From: JASLDZ01 sp964244065
GTDB taxonomy: Bacteria > Pseudomonadota > Alphaproteobacteria > Caulobacterales > Caulobacteraceae
DNA: 64,000 nt
NCBI GenBank assembly: GCA_964244065.1
Contig: CAXTHH010000001.1
Span: 682,001-746,000, forward strand
Direction: 5' to 3'
The position numbers and the translations under genes are program-made. Shown here piece after piece: positions 17,170 through 26,121 of this stretch; within the stretch, counting starts at the first letter, position 1, and each line of letters begins with the position of its first letter. The notes under the pieces were generated by a model, which searched no databases, was not told where the DNA came from, and was given only the letters and a program-made list of their open reading frames with translations.

Positions 17170-18260
17170 CGCGACTCGACCTCTACCTGCTGCGCCGCAC
17201 GCTGAGCGCGGTCGGGGTCGCCATCGGCGTGATCGCGGTGATCATCCTCCTGGTCGACTTCGTGGCCCTGTCGCGCGACGTGGGCGTGCGGGCGCGCGAC
17301 ACCTCCGTGGGCGAGCTGTTCGGCCTGACGCTGCTGCAGTCGCCCGCGGTGGTGCTCACGCTGGCGCCGTTCGGCTTCCTGTTCGGCGTGCTGGGCGCCT
17401 TCACCCAGCTGAACCGGCGCAGCGAGCTCGTCGCCATGCGCGCGGCCGGCGTCTCCGCCTGGCGCTTCATCGCGCCGGCCGCACTTGGGGCGGCGGCGGT
17501 GGGCGTGGTCACGGCCGTGGCGCTGAACCCCGCCGCCTCCGCCCTGAACGGCGTGTACGAGCGGCGCAAGGCGGCGGTGATGGAGGGCTACCTCGCCGAG
17601 GACCCCAAGGCCGTGTGGCTGCGCCAGGGCGACCGGCGTGGCCAGGCGATCATCCGCGCCGCCCGCCGCGGGCCCGGGCCGGAGGTGCGGCTGATGCAGC
17701 CCTCCTTCTTCGTCTATGCCGTGGACGAGCGCGGCGCCCTGCGCTTCACCCGGCGGATCGACGCGGCCGAAGCGGTGCTGGAGCGTGGGGCCTGGGTGCT
17801 CTCCGCCGCGCTGGAGGGCGCGCCGGGGGCGGCGGCCACCCGCTACGACACCCTGTCGGTGCCCTCCAACCTCGACCCGGCGAGCGCCCTGGCGAGCGAG
17901 GTGAACGCCCAGGCGGTGCCGTTCTGGAGCCTGCCCGGCGTGATCCGCGCGACCGAGCGCGCGGGCTTCTCCGCCACCGGCTACCGGCTGCAGCTGCAGC
18001 AGCTCCTGGCCACGCCGCTGATGTACGCGGCCATGGCGGTGCTGGCCGCGGCGTTTTCGCTCCGCCTCCTGAGGCTCGGCGGACTGGCGCAGCTGGCGGG
18101 CGCGGGCGTGGGGCTGGGCTTCGTCTTCTTCTTCGTCAGCCAGCTGTGCGCGGCGCTGGGGCGCTTCGAGGTGATCCCGCCGGTGCTGGCCGCGTGGTCC
18201 CCACCGCTGCTGGCGTTGCTCGCGGGTGTCACCCTGGTGCTTTGGACGGAGGACGGTTGA
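17166..18260 (+). CDS. lptG: LPS export system permease LptG
   Basis: A 364-residue partner of LptF with the same six-segment layout; it begins with GTG (MTRLDLYLLRRTLSAVGV). The NRRSELVAMRAAGVSAWRF segment after the third helix is the LptB coupling region characteristic of YjgQ proteins. It forms the LptBFG transporter, feeding LPS to LptC-A-D. The stop overlaps a TTG that can start lptD (TTGA, 18257-18260). Confidence 0.95.
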   Translation: MTRLDLYLLRRTLSAVGVAIGVIAVIILLVDFVALSRDVGVRARDTSVGELFGLTLLQSPAVVLTLAPFGFLFGVLGAFTQLNRRSELVAMRAAGVSAWRFIAPAALGAAAVGVVTAVALNPAASALNGVYERRKAAVMEGYLAEDPKAVWLRQGDRRGQAIIRAARRGPGPEVRLMQPSFFVYAVDERGALRFTRRIDAAEAVLERGAWVLSAALEGAPGAAATRYDTLSVPSNLDPASALASEVNAQAVPFWSLPGVIRATERAGFSATGYRLQLQQLLATPLMYAAMAVLAAAFSLRLLRLGGLAQLAGAGVGLGFVFFFVSQLCAALGRFEVIPPVLAAWSPPLLALLAGVTLVLWTEDG

Positions 18261-20713
18261 CCCGGGCTCCGCCGCGTTCGACACGTCCGGCCGTGCGCGC
18301 GTCCCCGTCCCCCCGCCCTCGACGCGCCGCCTGGCTCGCCGGAGCTGCGGCCCTGGCGCTCGCCTCCGCCGCGCAGGCCCAGAGCGCGCGGCCCGCCCCG
18401 TCGCCGGCCCCCTCCCCCGACGGTCTCTCCCCCGACGAGGTGTACCTGGAGGCCGACCAGCTCGCCGACGACCGCCAGACCAAGATCATCACCGCCGAGG
18501 GCGGCGTTGAGGCGCGCGTGCAGGGCCGCACGGTGCGCGCCGACAAGCTGATCTACGACACCACCCTCGGCACGGCGAAGGCGGTCGGCCACGTCTCCAT
18601 CGTGCAGCCGAACGGCGAGACGGTGTTCGCCGACGAGACCGAGCTGGACGACCAGATGCGCGCCGGCGTGGCGCTGGGCTTCTCCGCCCGCCTGCAGAAC
18701 AACGTCACCATCGCCGCGGGCGCGGTGGTGCGCCGCAACAAGGACGTGGTCGAACTCCGCAGCGCCGTCTACACGCCCTGCGACGTGTGCAAGGCGGACG
18801 GGGTCACGCCCAAGCGCCCCACCTACGCGATCCAGGCGCGCAGCATCGTCGAGGACCAGGCGCGCAAGGTCATCTACTACCGGGACGCGGTCATCCGGGT
18901 GAAGGGCGTGCCCGTGATGTGGCTGCCCGTGCTGGTCACGCCGACGCCCTCGTCCGAGCGCAAGTCGGGCTTCCTGCCGCCGCGCATCGGGGCCGACCGG
19001 CGGCGCGGCGCCTCCGTGCAGGTCCCCTATTACTGGGCGATCTCCCCCTCCTCCGACCTGACCGCCTCGCTGCAGGTCAACTCGCAGGTGAACCCGCTGG
19101 CCGACCTCGAGTATCGCCGGCGCTTCACCAACGGCTACATCGACCTGCGGGGCGGCTATACGCGCGAGCGGCTGTTCGACAACAACGGCAAGTACGACGA
19201 GCTGACCGACCGCTCCTACGTGCTCGCCAACGGCCGCTTCACCTTCGACCGGTTCTGGGAGGCGGGGTTCGGGGCGGAGCGCGTGACCGACCCCACGCTG
19301 TTCCGCCGCTACGACGTGCGCAGCGTGTTCGGGAACCGCGGCCTGTACCCGGCCGACACCGACCGGCTGGTGTCCCAGCTCTACACCCAGCGGACGGACC
19401 CGACATCCTACGTCTCGGTCACGGCGCTCAGCTTCCAGTCGATCCGCGCCTATGGCGAGGACGCGCTGGGCCGGCCCACCTTCGAGGGCAACAAGGGCTT
19501 CCCCATCGTCGCCCCGCTGGTGGAGGCGCGGTACGATACACCCGTGCCCATCCTGGGCGGGCGGCTGCGCCTGCGCGGCTCGGCGGTGATGCTCAGCCGA
19601 AACGAGGAGGTGATCTCCGTCTCCGACCCGACCGGCCTGCAGCCGCTCGGGCCCCAGCGGCTCACCGGCCAGCTGGGCTCCGTGCTTCCCGCCGGCAGCG
19701 CGGCGCTGGTGTACGACGACAGCCGCCGCGCCAGCGCCCGGGCCGAGTGGCGGCGCGATTTCGTGTTCAGGAACGGCGTCAAGCTGCAGCCGGTGGTGCA
19801 GGTGCGCGGCGACGTCTACGGCGTCGGCTCGGGCCTGCTCACCACCTCCAACGGGCTGGCGAACAGCACCCGCGCGGCCGACGAGGTCACCACCATCGGC
19901 CAGGCCACCGGGGGGTTCACCGCCAGCTGGCCCTTCATCCGCACCACCGCCAACTCCTCGTTGATCCTGGAGCCGATCGTGCAGGCCCTGGTCTCGCCCC
20001 GCCTCAGCCCCGACCGGAACATCCCCAACGAGGACAGCGTCGCGTTCGAGTTCGACGAGACCACCCTGTTCTCGCTGAACCGCTTCCCGGGTTCGGACCT
20101 CTACGAGAGCGGCGCCCGCTTCAACATCGGCGCCCGGGCCAACTTCCGCTGGGGCGCGAACCGCTCGGCCACCGGCACGATCGGCCGCGTCTACCGCACC
20201 GAGCCCGATCCGACCTTCACCCTCGGCTCCGGCCTGTCCGGCCGCTCGTCGGACTATGTGGCCACCGCCCAGGTGTCGCCGCTGACGGGGACCAACTTCT
20301 TCATCCGCACCCGGCTGGACTCGGAGACGCTGCAGGTGCGGCGCAACGAAGCGGGGCTGGACGTGGGCTGGTCGCGCCTGTCGGGCAGCGCCCGCTACTC
20401 GTACAACGAGAGCGGCTTCTCCATCGACCCCACCGGCGTGACCCGGATCGGCCGGGTGGAGGACGCCTCGGCGGCGGCCACCGTGTGGCTGACCGGGAAC
20501 TGGGGCGTCAGCGGCATCGCGGTCCGCGACCTGCGCTTGAAGACGCTGCCCTACTCGCAGGTGTCGCTGATCTACCGCGACGAATGCGTGCGCGTGGACG
20601 TGATCTACGCCCGCGACGAGACCTACCGTGCGGCGATCGGCGCATCGAACAGCATCAGCGTGCGCCTTACGCTGGCCACACTGGGTGCTACAGGCTCCCC
20701 CTTTAGGCCCTAG
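18257..20713 (+). CDS. lptD: LPS assembly outer membrane protein LptD
   Basis: An 818-residue protein with a long signal sequence (cleavage after AAQAQ near residue 42), an N-terminal OstA/LptA-like beta-taco domain (EADQLADDRQTKIITAEGGVEA onward, to about residue 200) and a C-terminal beta-barrel. The DVCKAD segment holds a Cys pair of the kind used in LptD disulfides. It inserts LPS into the outer leaflet. The TTG at 18257 overlaps lptG and has GGAGG four bases upstream; a GTG at 18293 would give a shorter signal peptide and is the alternative start. Confidence 0.94.
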   Translation: MTRAPPRSTRPAVRASPSPRPRRAAWLAGAAALALASAAQAQSARPAPSPAPSPDGLSPDEVYLEADQLADDRQTKIITAEGGVEARVQGRTVRADKLIYDTTLGTAKAVGHVSIVQPNGETVFADETELDDQMRAGVALGFSARLQNNVTIAAGAVVRRNKDVVELRSAVYTPCDVCKADGVTPKRPTYAIQARSIVEDQARKVIYYRDAVIRVKGVPVMWLPVLVTPTPSSERKSGFLPPRIGADRRRGASVQVPYYWAISPSSDLTASLQVNSQVNPLADLEYRRRFTNGYIDLRGGYTRERLFDNNGKYDELTDRSYVLANGRFTFDRFWEAGFGAERVTDPTLFRRYDVRSVFGNRGLYPADTDRLVSQLYTQRTDPTSYVSVTALSFQSIRAYGEDALGRPTFEGNKGFPIVAPLVEARYDTPVPILGGRLRLRGSAVMLSRNEEVISVSDPTGLQPLGPQRLTGQLGSVLPAGSAALVYDDSRRASARAEWRRDFVFRNGVKLQPVVQVRGDVYGVGSGLLTTSNGLANSTRAADEVTTIGQATGGFTASWPFIRTTANSSLILEPIVQALVSPRLSPDRNIPNEDSVAFEFDETTLFSLNRFPGSDLYESGARFNIGARANFRWGANRSATGTIGRVYRTEPDPTFTLGSGLSGRSSDYVATAQVSPLTGTNFFIRTRLDSETLQVRRNEAGLDVGWSRLSGSARYSYNESGFSIDPTGVTRIGRVEDASAAATVWLTGNWGVSGIAVRDLRLKTLPYSQVSLIYRDECVRVDVIYARDETYRAAIGASNSISVRLTLATLGATGSPFRP

Positions 20714-20760
20714 ACCGCCGCCAGGCGTGTCGCCCTCGCCCAAGAGCTCGGAACTCCGTC

Positions 20761-22167
20761 ATGTCTCCAGCGCGCCTCCTGTCGAGCGCAGCCCTGATCA
20801 CGGCCCTGGCGGCGCCCGCCGCCCAGGCCCAGAAACCGCGCCGCGCCGCGCCCCGCGCGCCGGCCGCCGCGACCGCGCCGGCGGCCGCGACCCCTGCGCC
20901 CGCCGCCGAGGCTGCGCCCGCCGCGGCCGCCGACGCCCCCCCGGCCGCCCCCGTCGGCCCGCGCCCGATGAGCGAGTCGGTAGCGGTCACGATCAACAAC
21001 GAGGTGATCACCACCTACGACGTGCGCCAGCGCATCCGCCTGCTGATCGTCTCCACCGGCGTGCAGCCCACCGAGCAGAACCTGCCCGCCATCGAGCGCG
21101 AGGCCCTGCGCGCCCTGGTGGACGAGCGGCTGCAGACCCAGGAGCTCCAGCGCCTGGACAGCCGGCGGAAGGGCGGCGCGTCGGTCTTCCCCAAGGACAA
21201 GGAGATCGACGAGGAGATCGAGGACATGGCGGCCTCGTACAACGTGAAGGGCCCCGAGCTGGTCAAGACGCTGACCGCCGCCGGCATCGAGCCGCAGACC
21301 CTGCGCAACCAGCTGCGCACGCAGATCGCCTGGCGGCGGTACATCCAGGGCGCCTTCCGCGACAACGTGCGGCTGGGCGACGACCAGGTCACCTCCATGA
21401 TGGCGCGCATCAACGCCTCCTCCGCCAAGCCGCAGTACCTGGTCAGCGAGGTGTTCCTCGACTCGGCCCGCGTCGGCGGCCAGCAGCAGGCGCTGGAGGG
21501 CGCGCAGCAGCTGGTGACGCAGCTCAAGGGCGGCGCGCCCTTCACCGCGGTGGCGCGCCAGTTCTCCGGCCTGCCCACCGCGGCCAACGGCGGCGACGCG
21601 GGCTGGCTCACCTCCGGCGAGCTCCAGCCCGAGATCGAGCGGACGCTGGAGACGCTGAAGCCCGGCCAGATCTCCGAGCCGATCCCCGTACGCGACGGCG
21701 TCTACATCGTGCAGCTGCGCGAGAAGCGGGCGGGCTCCGGCGCGATCCTGGTCTCGCTCAAGCAGGCCGCCCTGCGCCTGCCCAAGGACGCGCCGGCCGC
21801 CGACGTGGCCGCCGCCCAGGCCAGGCTGGAGGGCCTGCGGACCCAGGTGAAGAGCTGCGACCAGCTGGCGCCGGAGGCCGCCAAGACGCCCGGCGTCACC
21901 GTGGGCGACCTGGGCGAGACCAGCCTGGAGGAGCTCTCCCCCGACTTCCGCAAGGCGGTGGACGGGCTCAAGGCGGGCGAGATCAGCACCCCCGTGCGAA
22001 CCGGCTCCGGCCTGCACCTGGTGGCGCTCTGCGGCCGCCGCATCGGCGGGACCAAGGAGCCGACCCGCGCCGAGGTGGAGAACAAGATCTTCGGCGAGCA
22101 GCTCGGCATGATCGCCCGGCGCCTGCTGCGCGACCTGCGCAACAGCGCGGCCATCGAGAACCGTTGA
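20761..22167 (+). CDS. surA: SurA-like periplasmic peptidyl-prolyl isomerase chaperone
   Basis: A 468-residue exported protein: signal peptide to about residue 23, an Ala/Pro-rich linker to residue 65, a SurA N-terminal domain (SESVAVTINNEVITTYDVRQR onward) and a parvulin PPIase domain around residues 225-325 (QYLVSEVFLDSA, then GGDAGWLTSGEL and GVYIVQLREKR). A second, divergent parvulin-like unit follows (LKQAALRLPKDAP onward). It escorts outer membrane proteins such as LptD, encoded just upstream. The low-complexity Ala/Pro linker is longer than in E. coli SurA. The stop overlaps the TTG start of pdxA. Confidence 0.92.
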   Translation: MSPARLLSSAALITALAAPAAQAQKPRRAAPRAPAAATAPAAATPAPAAEAAPAAAADAPPAAPVGPRPMSESVAVTINNEVITTYDVRQRIRLLIVSTGVQPTEQNLPAIEREALRALVDERLQTQELQRLDSRRKGGASVFPKDKEIDEEIEDMAASYNVKGPELVKTLTAAGIEPQTLRNQLRTQIAWRRYIQGAFRDNVRLGDDQVTSMMARINASSAKPQYLVSEVFLDSARVGGQQQALEGAQQLVTQLKGGAPFTAVARQFSGLPTAANGGDAGWLTSGELQPEIERTLETLKPGQISEPIPVRDGVYIVQLREKRAGSGAILVSLKQAALRLPKDAPAADVAAAQARLEGLRTQVKSCDQLAPEAAKTPGVTVGDLGETSLEELSPDFRKAVDGLKAGEISTPVRTGSGLHLVALCGRRIGGTKEPTRAEVENKIFGEQLGMIARRLLRDLRNSAAIENR

Positions 22168-23198
22168 GGCCGCCCGTCGGTCCCACGCGCCCCCTCGCGC
22201 TCAGCCTGGGCGACCCGGCGGGGATCGGGCCGGAGATCGTCGTCAAGGCGTGGCGCGCGCTGCGGAGCGGCACGACGCCCTTCGTGGTGGTGGGCGACGC
22301 CGACGCCCTGTCCTCCGCCAGCGGCCGCACGCCCGTGCGCCGGGTGGGCTCGGCCAGCCAGGCGCCCGGGGTGTTCGCCGACGCCCTGCCGGTGATCGAC
22401 ATGCCGCTGAAGGCGCCGGTGGTGGCGGGCAAGCCCTCCCCCGCCTACGCGGACGCGGTGATCCGCTGGATCGAGACAGGGGCGGGCTTGGCGCTCTCGG
22501 GCCAGGTGGGCGGCCTCGTCACCGCGCCCATCGCCAAGGCGCCCCTGTACGAGGCGGGCTTCGGCTTTCCCGGCCACACCGAGTTCCTGGCCGAGCTCAC
22601 GCGCGGCGCGGCCTACGCCGGCCCCCGCGGCCCGGTGATGATGCTGGCCGCCGCTGACCTGCGGACCGTGCTGGTCACCATCCACCTTTCCCTGCGCGAC
22701 GCGGTGGGGGCCATCACCGCCGAGGCGATCGCCGCCACGGCCCGCACCACGGCCCACGCCCTGCGCGAGGACTTCGGCGTCGCGCGCCCGCGCCTCGCGC
22801 TGGCGGCGCTCAACCCGCACGCCGGCGAGAGCGGGACGCTCGGACGTGAGGAGATCGAGGTGGTCGCCCCCGTCGCCGCCCGCCTGCGCGCCGAGGGCAT
22901 CGACATCACCGACCCCAAGCCGGCGGACACCCTGTTCCATGCCGAGGCGCGCGCCCGCTACGACGCGGTGGTCTGCCTGTACCACGACCAGGCGCTGATC
23001 CCGGTGAAGACGCTGGACTTCTGGGGCGGTGTGAACGCCACGCTGGGCCTGCCCATCGTGCGCACCTCGCCCGACCACGGCGTCGGCTACGACATCGCAG
23101 GCCGCGGCCTGGCGCGGCCCGACAGCCTGATCGCCGCCGTTCGCATGGCCGCGGAGATGGCCGCCCGGCGCGAGGCCGCCCGCGTCGCCCGCCCGTGA
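22164..23198 (+). CDS. pdxA: 4-hydroxythreonine-4-phosphate dehydrogenase
   Basis: A 344-residue PdxA. It oxidises 4-phosphohydroxy-L-threonine in the DXP-dependent pyridoxal phosphate pathway, using NAD and a divalent metal. Clear marks are SLGDPAGIGPEIVVKAW at the N-terminus, the metal His in GFPGHTEFLAELT, CLYHDQALIPVKTL and VRTSPDHGVGYDIAG. I chose the TTG at 22164, which overlaps the surA stop (TTGA) and leaves nine residues before the first conserved motif. The surA-pdxA-rsmA order is widespread. Confidence 0.96.
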   Translation: MRPPVGPTRPLALSLGDPAGIGPEIVVKAWRALRSGTTPFVVVGDADALSSASGRTPVRRVGSASQAPGVFADALPVIDMPLKAPVVAGKPSPAYADAVIRWIETGAGLALSGQVGGLVTAPIAKAPLYEAGFGFPGHTEFLAELTRGAAYAGPRGPVMMLAAADLRTVLVTIHLSLRDAVGAITAEAIAATARTTAHALREDFGVARPRLALAALNPHAGESGTLGREEIEVVAPVAARLRAEGIDITDPKPADTLFHAEARARYDAVVCLYHDQALIPVKTLDFWGGVNATLGLPIVRTSPDHGVGYDIAGRGLARPDSLIAAVRMAAEMAARREAARVARP

Positions 23199-24058
23199 GG
23201 CTGGACGCCCTTCCGCCGCTGCGAGAGGCGCTGGCGACGCACGGCCTCTCGGCCGACAAGCGCTTCGGCCAGCACTTTCTGCTCGACCTGAACGTCACCG
23301 CCAAGATCGCCCGCCTCGCCCAGCTGCCGCAGGACGCGGCGGTGCTGGAGGTGGGCCCTGGCCCCGGCGGGCTGACGCGGGCGCTGCTGGAGGCGGGCGC
23401 CCGCGTCGTGGCCGTGGAGAAGGACCGGCGCTTCCTCCCGCTGCTCCACGACCTCGCAGACGCCGCCGAGGGCCGCCTGCGCGTGGTGGAGGGCGACGCC
23501 CTGCGCGTGGACGCCGCCGCCCAGCTCGCCTTGCACGCCCCGGGCGCGTCCACCGCGGTGGTGGCGAACCTGCCGTACAACGTGGGCACGCCCCTCTTCA
23601 CCGGCTGGCTCACCGGCCCGTTCCGCCCGGGGTCGATGACGCTGATGTTCCAGAAGGAGGTGGCCGAGCGCATCGCGGCCCCCGCAGGCGACGACGCCTA
23701 CGGCCGCCTCGGCGTGCTCGCCCAGGCGCTGGCCGATGCGGAGGTGATCATGACGCTGCCGGCCCGCGCCTTCTCCCCGCCGCCCAAGGTGGACTCGGCG
23801 GTGGTGCGCGTCGTTCCCCACGCGGACGGGCCGGCGCCGAGGCTGGTCACCGCCCTAGAGCGCGTCACCGCCGCCGCCTTCGGCCAGCGCCGCAAGATGC
23901 TGCGCTCCTCGCTCAAGGCGCTGGGCGGCGAGGCCCTGTGCCGCGCCGCCGGCGTCGACCCCGACGTGCGCGCCGAGACGGTGGACGTGGCCGGCTTCCT
24001 GCGCCTGGCCGCGGCCTCTCAGATCAGCCCGGCCAAGGGGCTGGACGGGTCGGCGTAG
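23195..24058 (+). CDS. rsmA: 16S rRNA dimethyladenosine transferase (KsgA)
   Basis: A 287-residue SAM-dependent methyltransferase that dimethylates two adjacent adenines near the 3 prime end of 16S rRNA. Marks: KRFGQHFLLDLN, the SAM loop VLEVGPGPGGLTRALL, the catalytic NLPYNVGTPL motif, and FSPPPKVDSAVV. The GTG start overlaps the pdxA stop by 4 bases. Its last 40 bp overlap the 3 prime end of the convergent thiG gene, so the two mRNAs share a short antisense stretch. Confidence 0.97.
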   Translation: MRLDALPPLREALATHGLSADKRFGQHFLLDLNVTAKIARLAQLPQDAAVLEVGPGPGGLTRALLEAGARVVAVEKDRRFLPLLHDLADAAEGRLRVVEGDALRVDAAAQLALHAPGASTAVVANLPYNVGTPLFTGWLTGPFRPGSMTLMFQKEVAERIAAPAGDDAYGRLGVLAQALADAEVIMTLPARAFSPPPKVDSAVVRVVPHADGPAPRLVTALERVTAAAFGQRRKMLRSSLKALGGEALCRAAGVDPDVRAETVDVAGFLRLAAASQISPAKGLDGSA

Positions 24059-24834
24059 CGCTTCATCGGCATGCGGCCGGCCAGGTAGGCGTCGCGCCCG
24101 GCGAGCACCGCGTGCTTCATGGCCCGCGCCATGCGCACCGGGTCCTTGGCCTCGGCGATGGCGGTGTTCATCAGCACCCCGTCGCAGCCGAGCTCCATGG
24201 CCACCGCCGCGTCCGAGGCGGTGCCCACGCCCGCGTCGACCAGCACGGGCACCGTGGACTGTTCGACGATCAGCCGGATGTTGACGCGGTTCTGGATGCC
24301 CAGCCCCGACCCGATCGGCGCTCCCAGGGGCATGATGGCGGCCGCCCCCGCCTCCTCCAGCTTGCGCGCATAGACCGGGTCGTCCGAGCAGTAGACCATC
24401 ACCTGGAAGCCTTCGGCGATCAGCAGCTTCAGGGCGCGGAGCGTTTCCTCCATGTCGGGGTAAAGGTGCTTGGGGTCGCTCAGCACCTCCAGCTTCACGA
24501 GCTCCCAGCCCCCCGCCTCGCGCGCCAGCCGCAGGGTGCGCACGGCGTCCTCGCCTGTGAAGCAACCGGCGGTGTTGGGCAGGAAGGTGAAGCGGTCGGG
24601 CTTCACATAGTCCACCAGCATGGGCTGCGAGCGATCGGTCAGGTTCACACGCCGCACGGCCACCGTGACGATCTCCGCCCCCGCCGCCTCGGCCGCCGCG
24701 GCGTTCTGGGCGTAGTCCTTGTACTTCCCGGTGCCCACGATCAGCCGCGAGCGGAAGGTGCGCCCGGCCACCGTCCAGGTCTCTTCAGCGTTGGCGAGGG
24801 CGGCGGGCGGCACGGGGGCGTTCATGCCGGCCAT
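24019..24834 (-). CDS. thiG: Thiazole synthase
   Basis: A 271-residue ThiG, a TIM-barrel enzyme that makes the thiazole phosphate of thiamine from DXP, dehydroglycine and ThiS-thiocarboxylate. RSRLIVGTGKYKD opens the barrel; the Schiff-base Lys is in the VKLEV motif (K114); VLVDAGVGTASDAAVAMELG and the C-terminal MNTAIAEAKDP follow. Two close ATG codons (24834 and 24825) can both start it. It lies 12 bp after thiS in the same unit. Only thiS and thiG of the pathway are present here. Confidence 0.96.
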   Translation of the reverse strand: MAGMNAPVPPAALANAEETWTVAGRTFRSRLIVGTGKYKDYAQNAAAAEAAGAEIVTVAVRRVNLTDRSQPMLVDYVKPDRFTFLPNTAGCFTGEDAVRTLRLAREAGGWELVKLEVLSDPKHLYPDMEETLRALKLLIAEGFQVMVYCSDDPVYARKLEEAGAAAIMPLGAPIGSGLGIQNRVNIRLIVEQSTVPVLVDAGVGTASDAAVAMELGCDGVLMNTAIAEAKDPVRMARAMKHAVLAGRDAYLAGRMPMKRYADPSSPLAGLI

Positions 24835-24846
24835 ATAGCGCAGCGC

Positions 24847-25050
24847 TCAGCCGCCGCCCACGAACTGCACGATCTCGATGCGGTCGCCGTCCGCCAGCGC
24901 GATCCGCTCGTGCTGCGAGCGGGGCGCGATCTCCAGGTTGCGCTCCACGGCCACCTTGCGCCGGTCGAGGCCGAGCTCGTCCACCAGCGCGGCGATGGTC
25001 GCCGCCGCGGTCTCGCGCGCCTCGCCGTTCACGGTCAGGTGCAACCCCAT
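24847..25050 (-). CDS. thiS: Sulfur carrier protein ThiS
   Basis: A 67-residue ubiquitin-like protein ending in the VGGG tail whose terminal Gly is thiocarboxylated to carry sulfur for thiazole formation. The fold pattern is visible: LHLTVNGEARET, TIAALVDELGLDRRKVAVERNLEIAPRSQ, then GDRIEIVQFVGGG. It is directly upstream of thiG. No TPP riboswitch consensus was seen in the short gap to the divergent aroQ gene. Confidence 0.95.
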   Translation of the reverse strand: MGLHLTVNGEARETAAATIAALVDELGLDRRKVAVERNLEIAPRSQHERIALADGDRIEIVQFVGGG

Positions 25051-25113
25051 GGGGCGAGCTTGTGAGGGTGTGACGTGGCGGATACAAGGCCCGCCCGACT
25101 CGCGGCGAGGCGC

Positions 25114-25596
25114 ATGCCGAAACCGATCTACGTGCTGAACGGCCCCAACCTGAACCTCCTCGGGGTCCGGGAGCCTGACGTGTACGGCCGCGAGACGCTG
25201 GAGGACGTGCGCAAGCTCTGCGAAGCGCGCGCCGCCGACGCCGGCTGCACCGTCGTGTTCCGCCAGACCAACCACGAGGGCGAGCTGATCGACTGGGTGC
25301 AGGAGGCGCGGGAGCGCGCCTGCGCGCTCGTCATCAACCCCGCCGGCTACGGCCACACTTCCGTGGCGCTGCTGGACGCCCTGCGCGCCTGCGGCGTGCC
25401 GGTGGTGGAGTGCCACCTGTCCAACCCCGGCGCACGCGAGTCCTACCGCCGCCGCTCCTACGTCTCCGAAGCCGCCCGCGGGATCGTCTCGGGTTTCGGC
25501 GGCTTGTCCTACGGGCTGGCGGTCGAGGCCGCCGCTCGCCTCGCCGCCCCCGCGGCCCCGGCCGAGCCGGCCAACCCCGAGCCCGCGACCCCATGA
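25114..25596 (+). CDS. aroQ: 3-dehydroquinate dehydratase, type II
   Basis: A 160-residue type II dehydroquinase of the shikimate pathway. The N-terminal PIYVLNGPNLNLLGVREPDVYG holds the catalytic Tyr of the flexible lid, NPAGYGHTSVALLDAL is the active-site loop and VVECHLSNPGARESYRR the His-containing substrate loop. I chose ATG 25114 over an in-frame GTG 39 bp upstream because the conserved start begins five residues later. The stop overlaps the ATG of accB (ATGA). The aroQ-accB-accC order is common in alphaproteobacteria. Confidence 0.96.
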   Translation: MPKPIYVLNGPNLNLLGVREPDVYGRETLEDVRKLCEARAADAGCTVVFRQTNHEGELIDWVQEARERACALVINPAGYGHTSVALLDALRACGVPVVECHLSNPGARESYRRRSYVSEAARGIVSGFGGLSYGLAVEAAARLAAPAAPAEPANPEPATP

Positions 25597-26111
25597 GCGA
25601 CACGCCTCCCTTCGCCCTCTCCACGGACGCCCCGCTGCTGGGCGCGCCGCAGATCGACACGGCGATCGTGCGCGACCTGGCGCAGATCCTGAAGGAGACG
25701 GACCTGACCACCATCGAGGTGGAGCAGGGCTCGCTGCGCATCCGCGTGGCGCGGGAGGTGACGGTGCAGGCTCCCGGCCCCATGCCCGCGGTCGCTCAGC
25801 CCGCGGCGCCGTCCGCCCCCGCAGCCTCGGCCGGCCAGCCCGCGCCCGCGGCGGAGCCCGCGCCCGCGCCGCCGGCGGGCGACGAGGTGAAGTCGCCCAT
25901 GGTGGGCACCGTCTACCTCCAGGCGCAGCCCGGGTCCGCGCCCTTCGTCAAGGTCGGCGACACGGTGGCCGAGGGCCAGACGCTGGTGCTGGTCGAGGCC
26001 ATGAAGACCATGAACCCGATCCCCGCTCCCCGCGCCGGCGTCGTCCGCGCCCTCCTGGTCGGCGACGGCCAGCCGGTGGAGTACGGCGAGCCGCTGGTGG
26101 TTCTCGAGTAG
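25593..26111 (+). CDS. accB: Biotin carboxyl carrier protein of acetyl-CoA carboxylase
   Basis: A 172-residue BCCP. An N-terminal helical region (TAIVRDLAQILKETDLTTIEVE) binds the carboxylase, a Pro/Ala-rich linker spans roughly residues 60-97, and the biotinyl domain (from VKSPMVGTVYL) carries the biotinylated Lys in VEAMKTMN (K138). It shuttles carboxyl groups between AccC and AccAD in fatty acid synthesis. Translation is coupled to aroQ by a 4-base overlap, and accC starts 10 bp downstream. Confidence 0.97.
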   Translation: MSDTPPFALSTDAPLLGAPQIDTAIVRDLAQILKETDLTTIEVEQGSLRIRVAREVTVQAPGPMPAVAQPAAPSAPAASAGQPAPAAEPAPAPPAGDEVKSPMVGTVYLQAQPGSAPFVKVGDTVAEGQTLVLVEAMKTMNPIPAPRAGVVRALLVGDGQPVEYGEPLVVLE

Positions 26112-26121
26112 GCGCACGGCC

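Noticed and set aside
17981..20743. Minus-strand open frame of 920 codons
   Set aside because: Antisense to lptG and lptD, whose domains are clear; no motif in the shadow product.
25051..25113. TPP riboswitch upstream of thiS
   Set aside because: The gap to aroQ is too short and lacks the conserved CUGAGA and ACCUGAUC-type elements.
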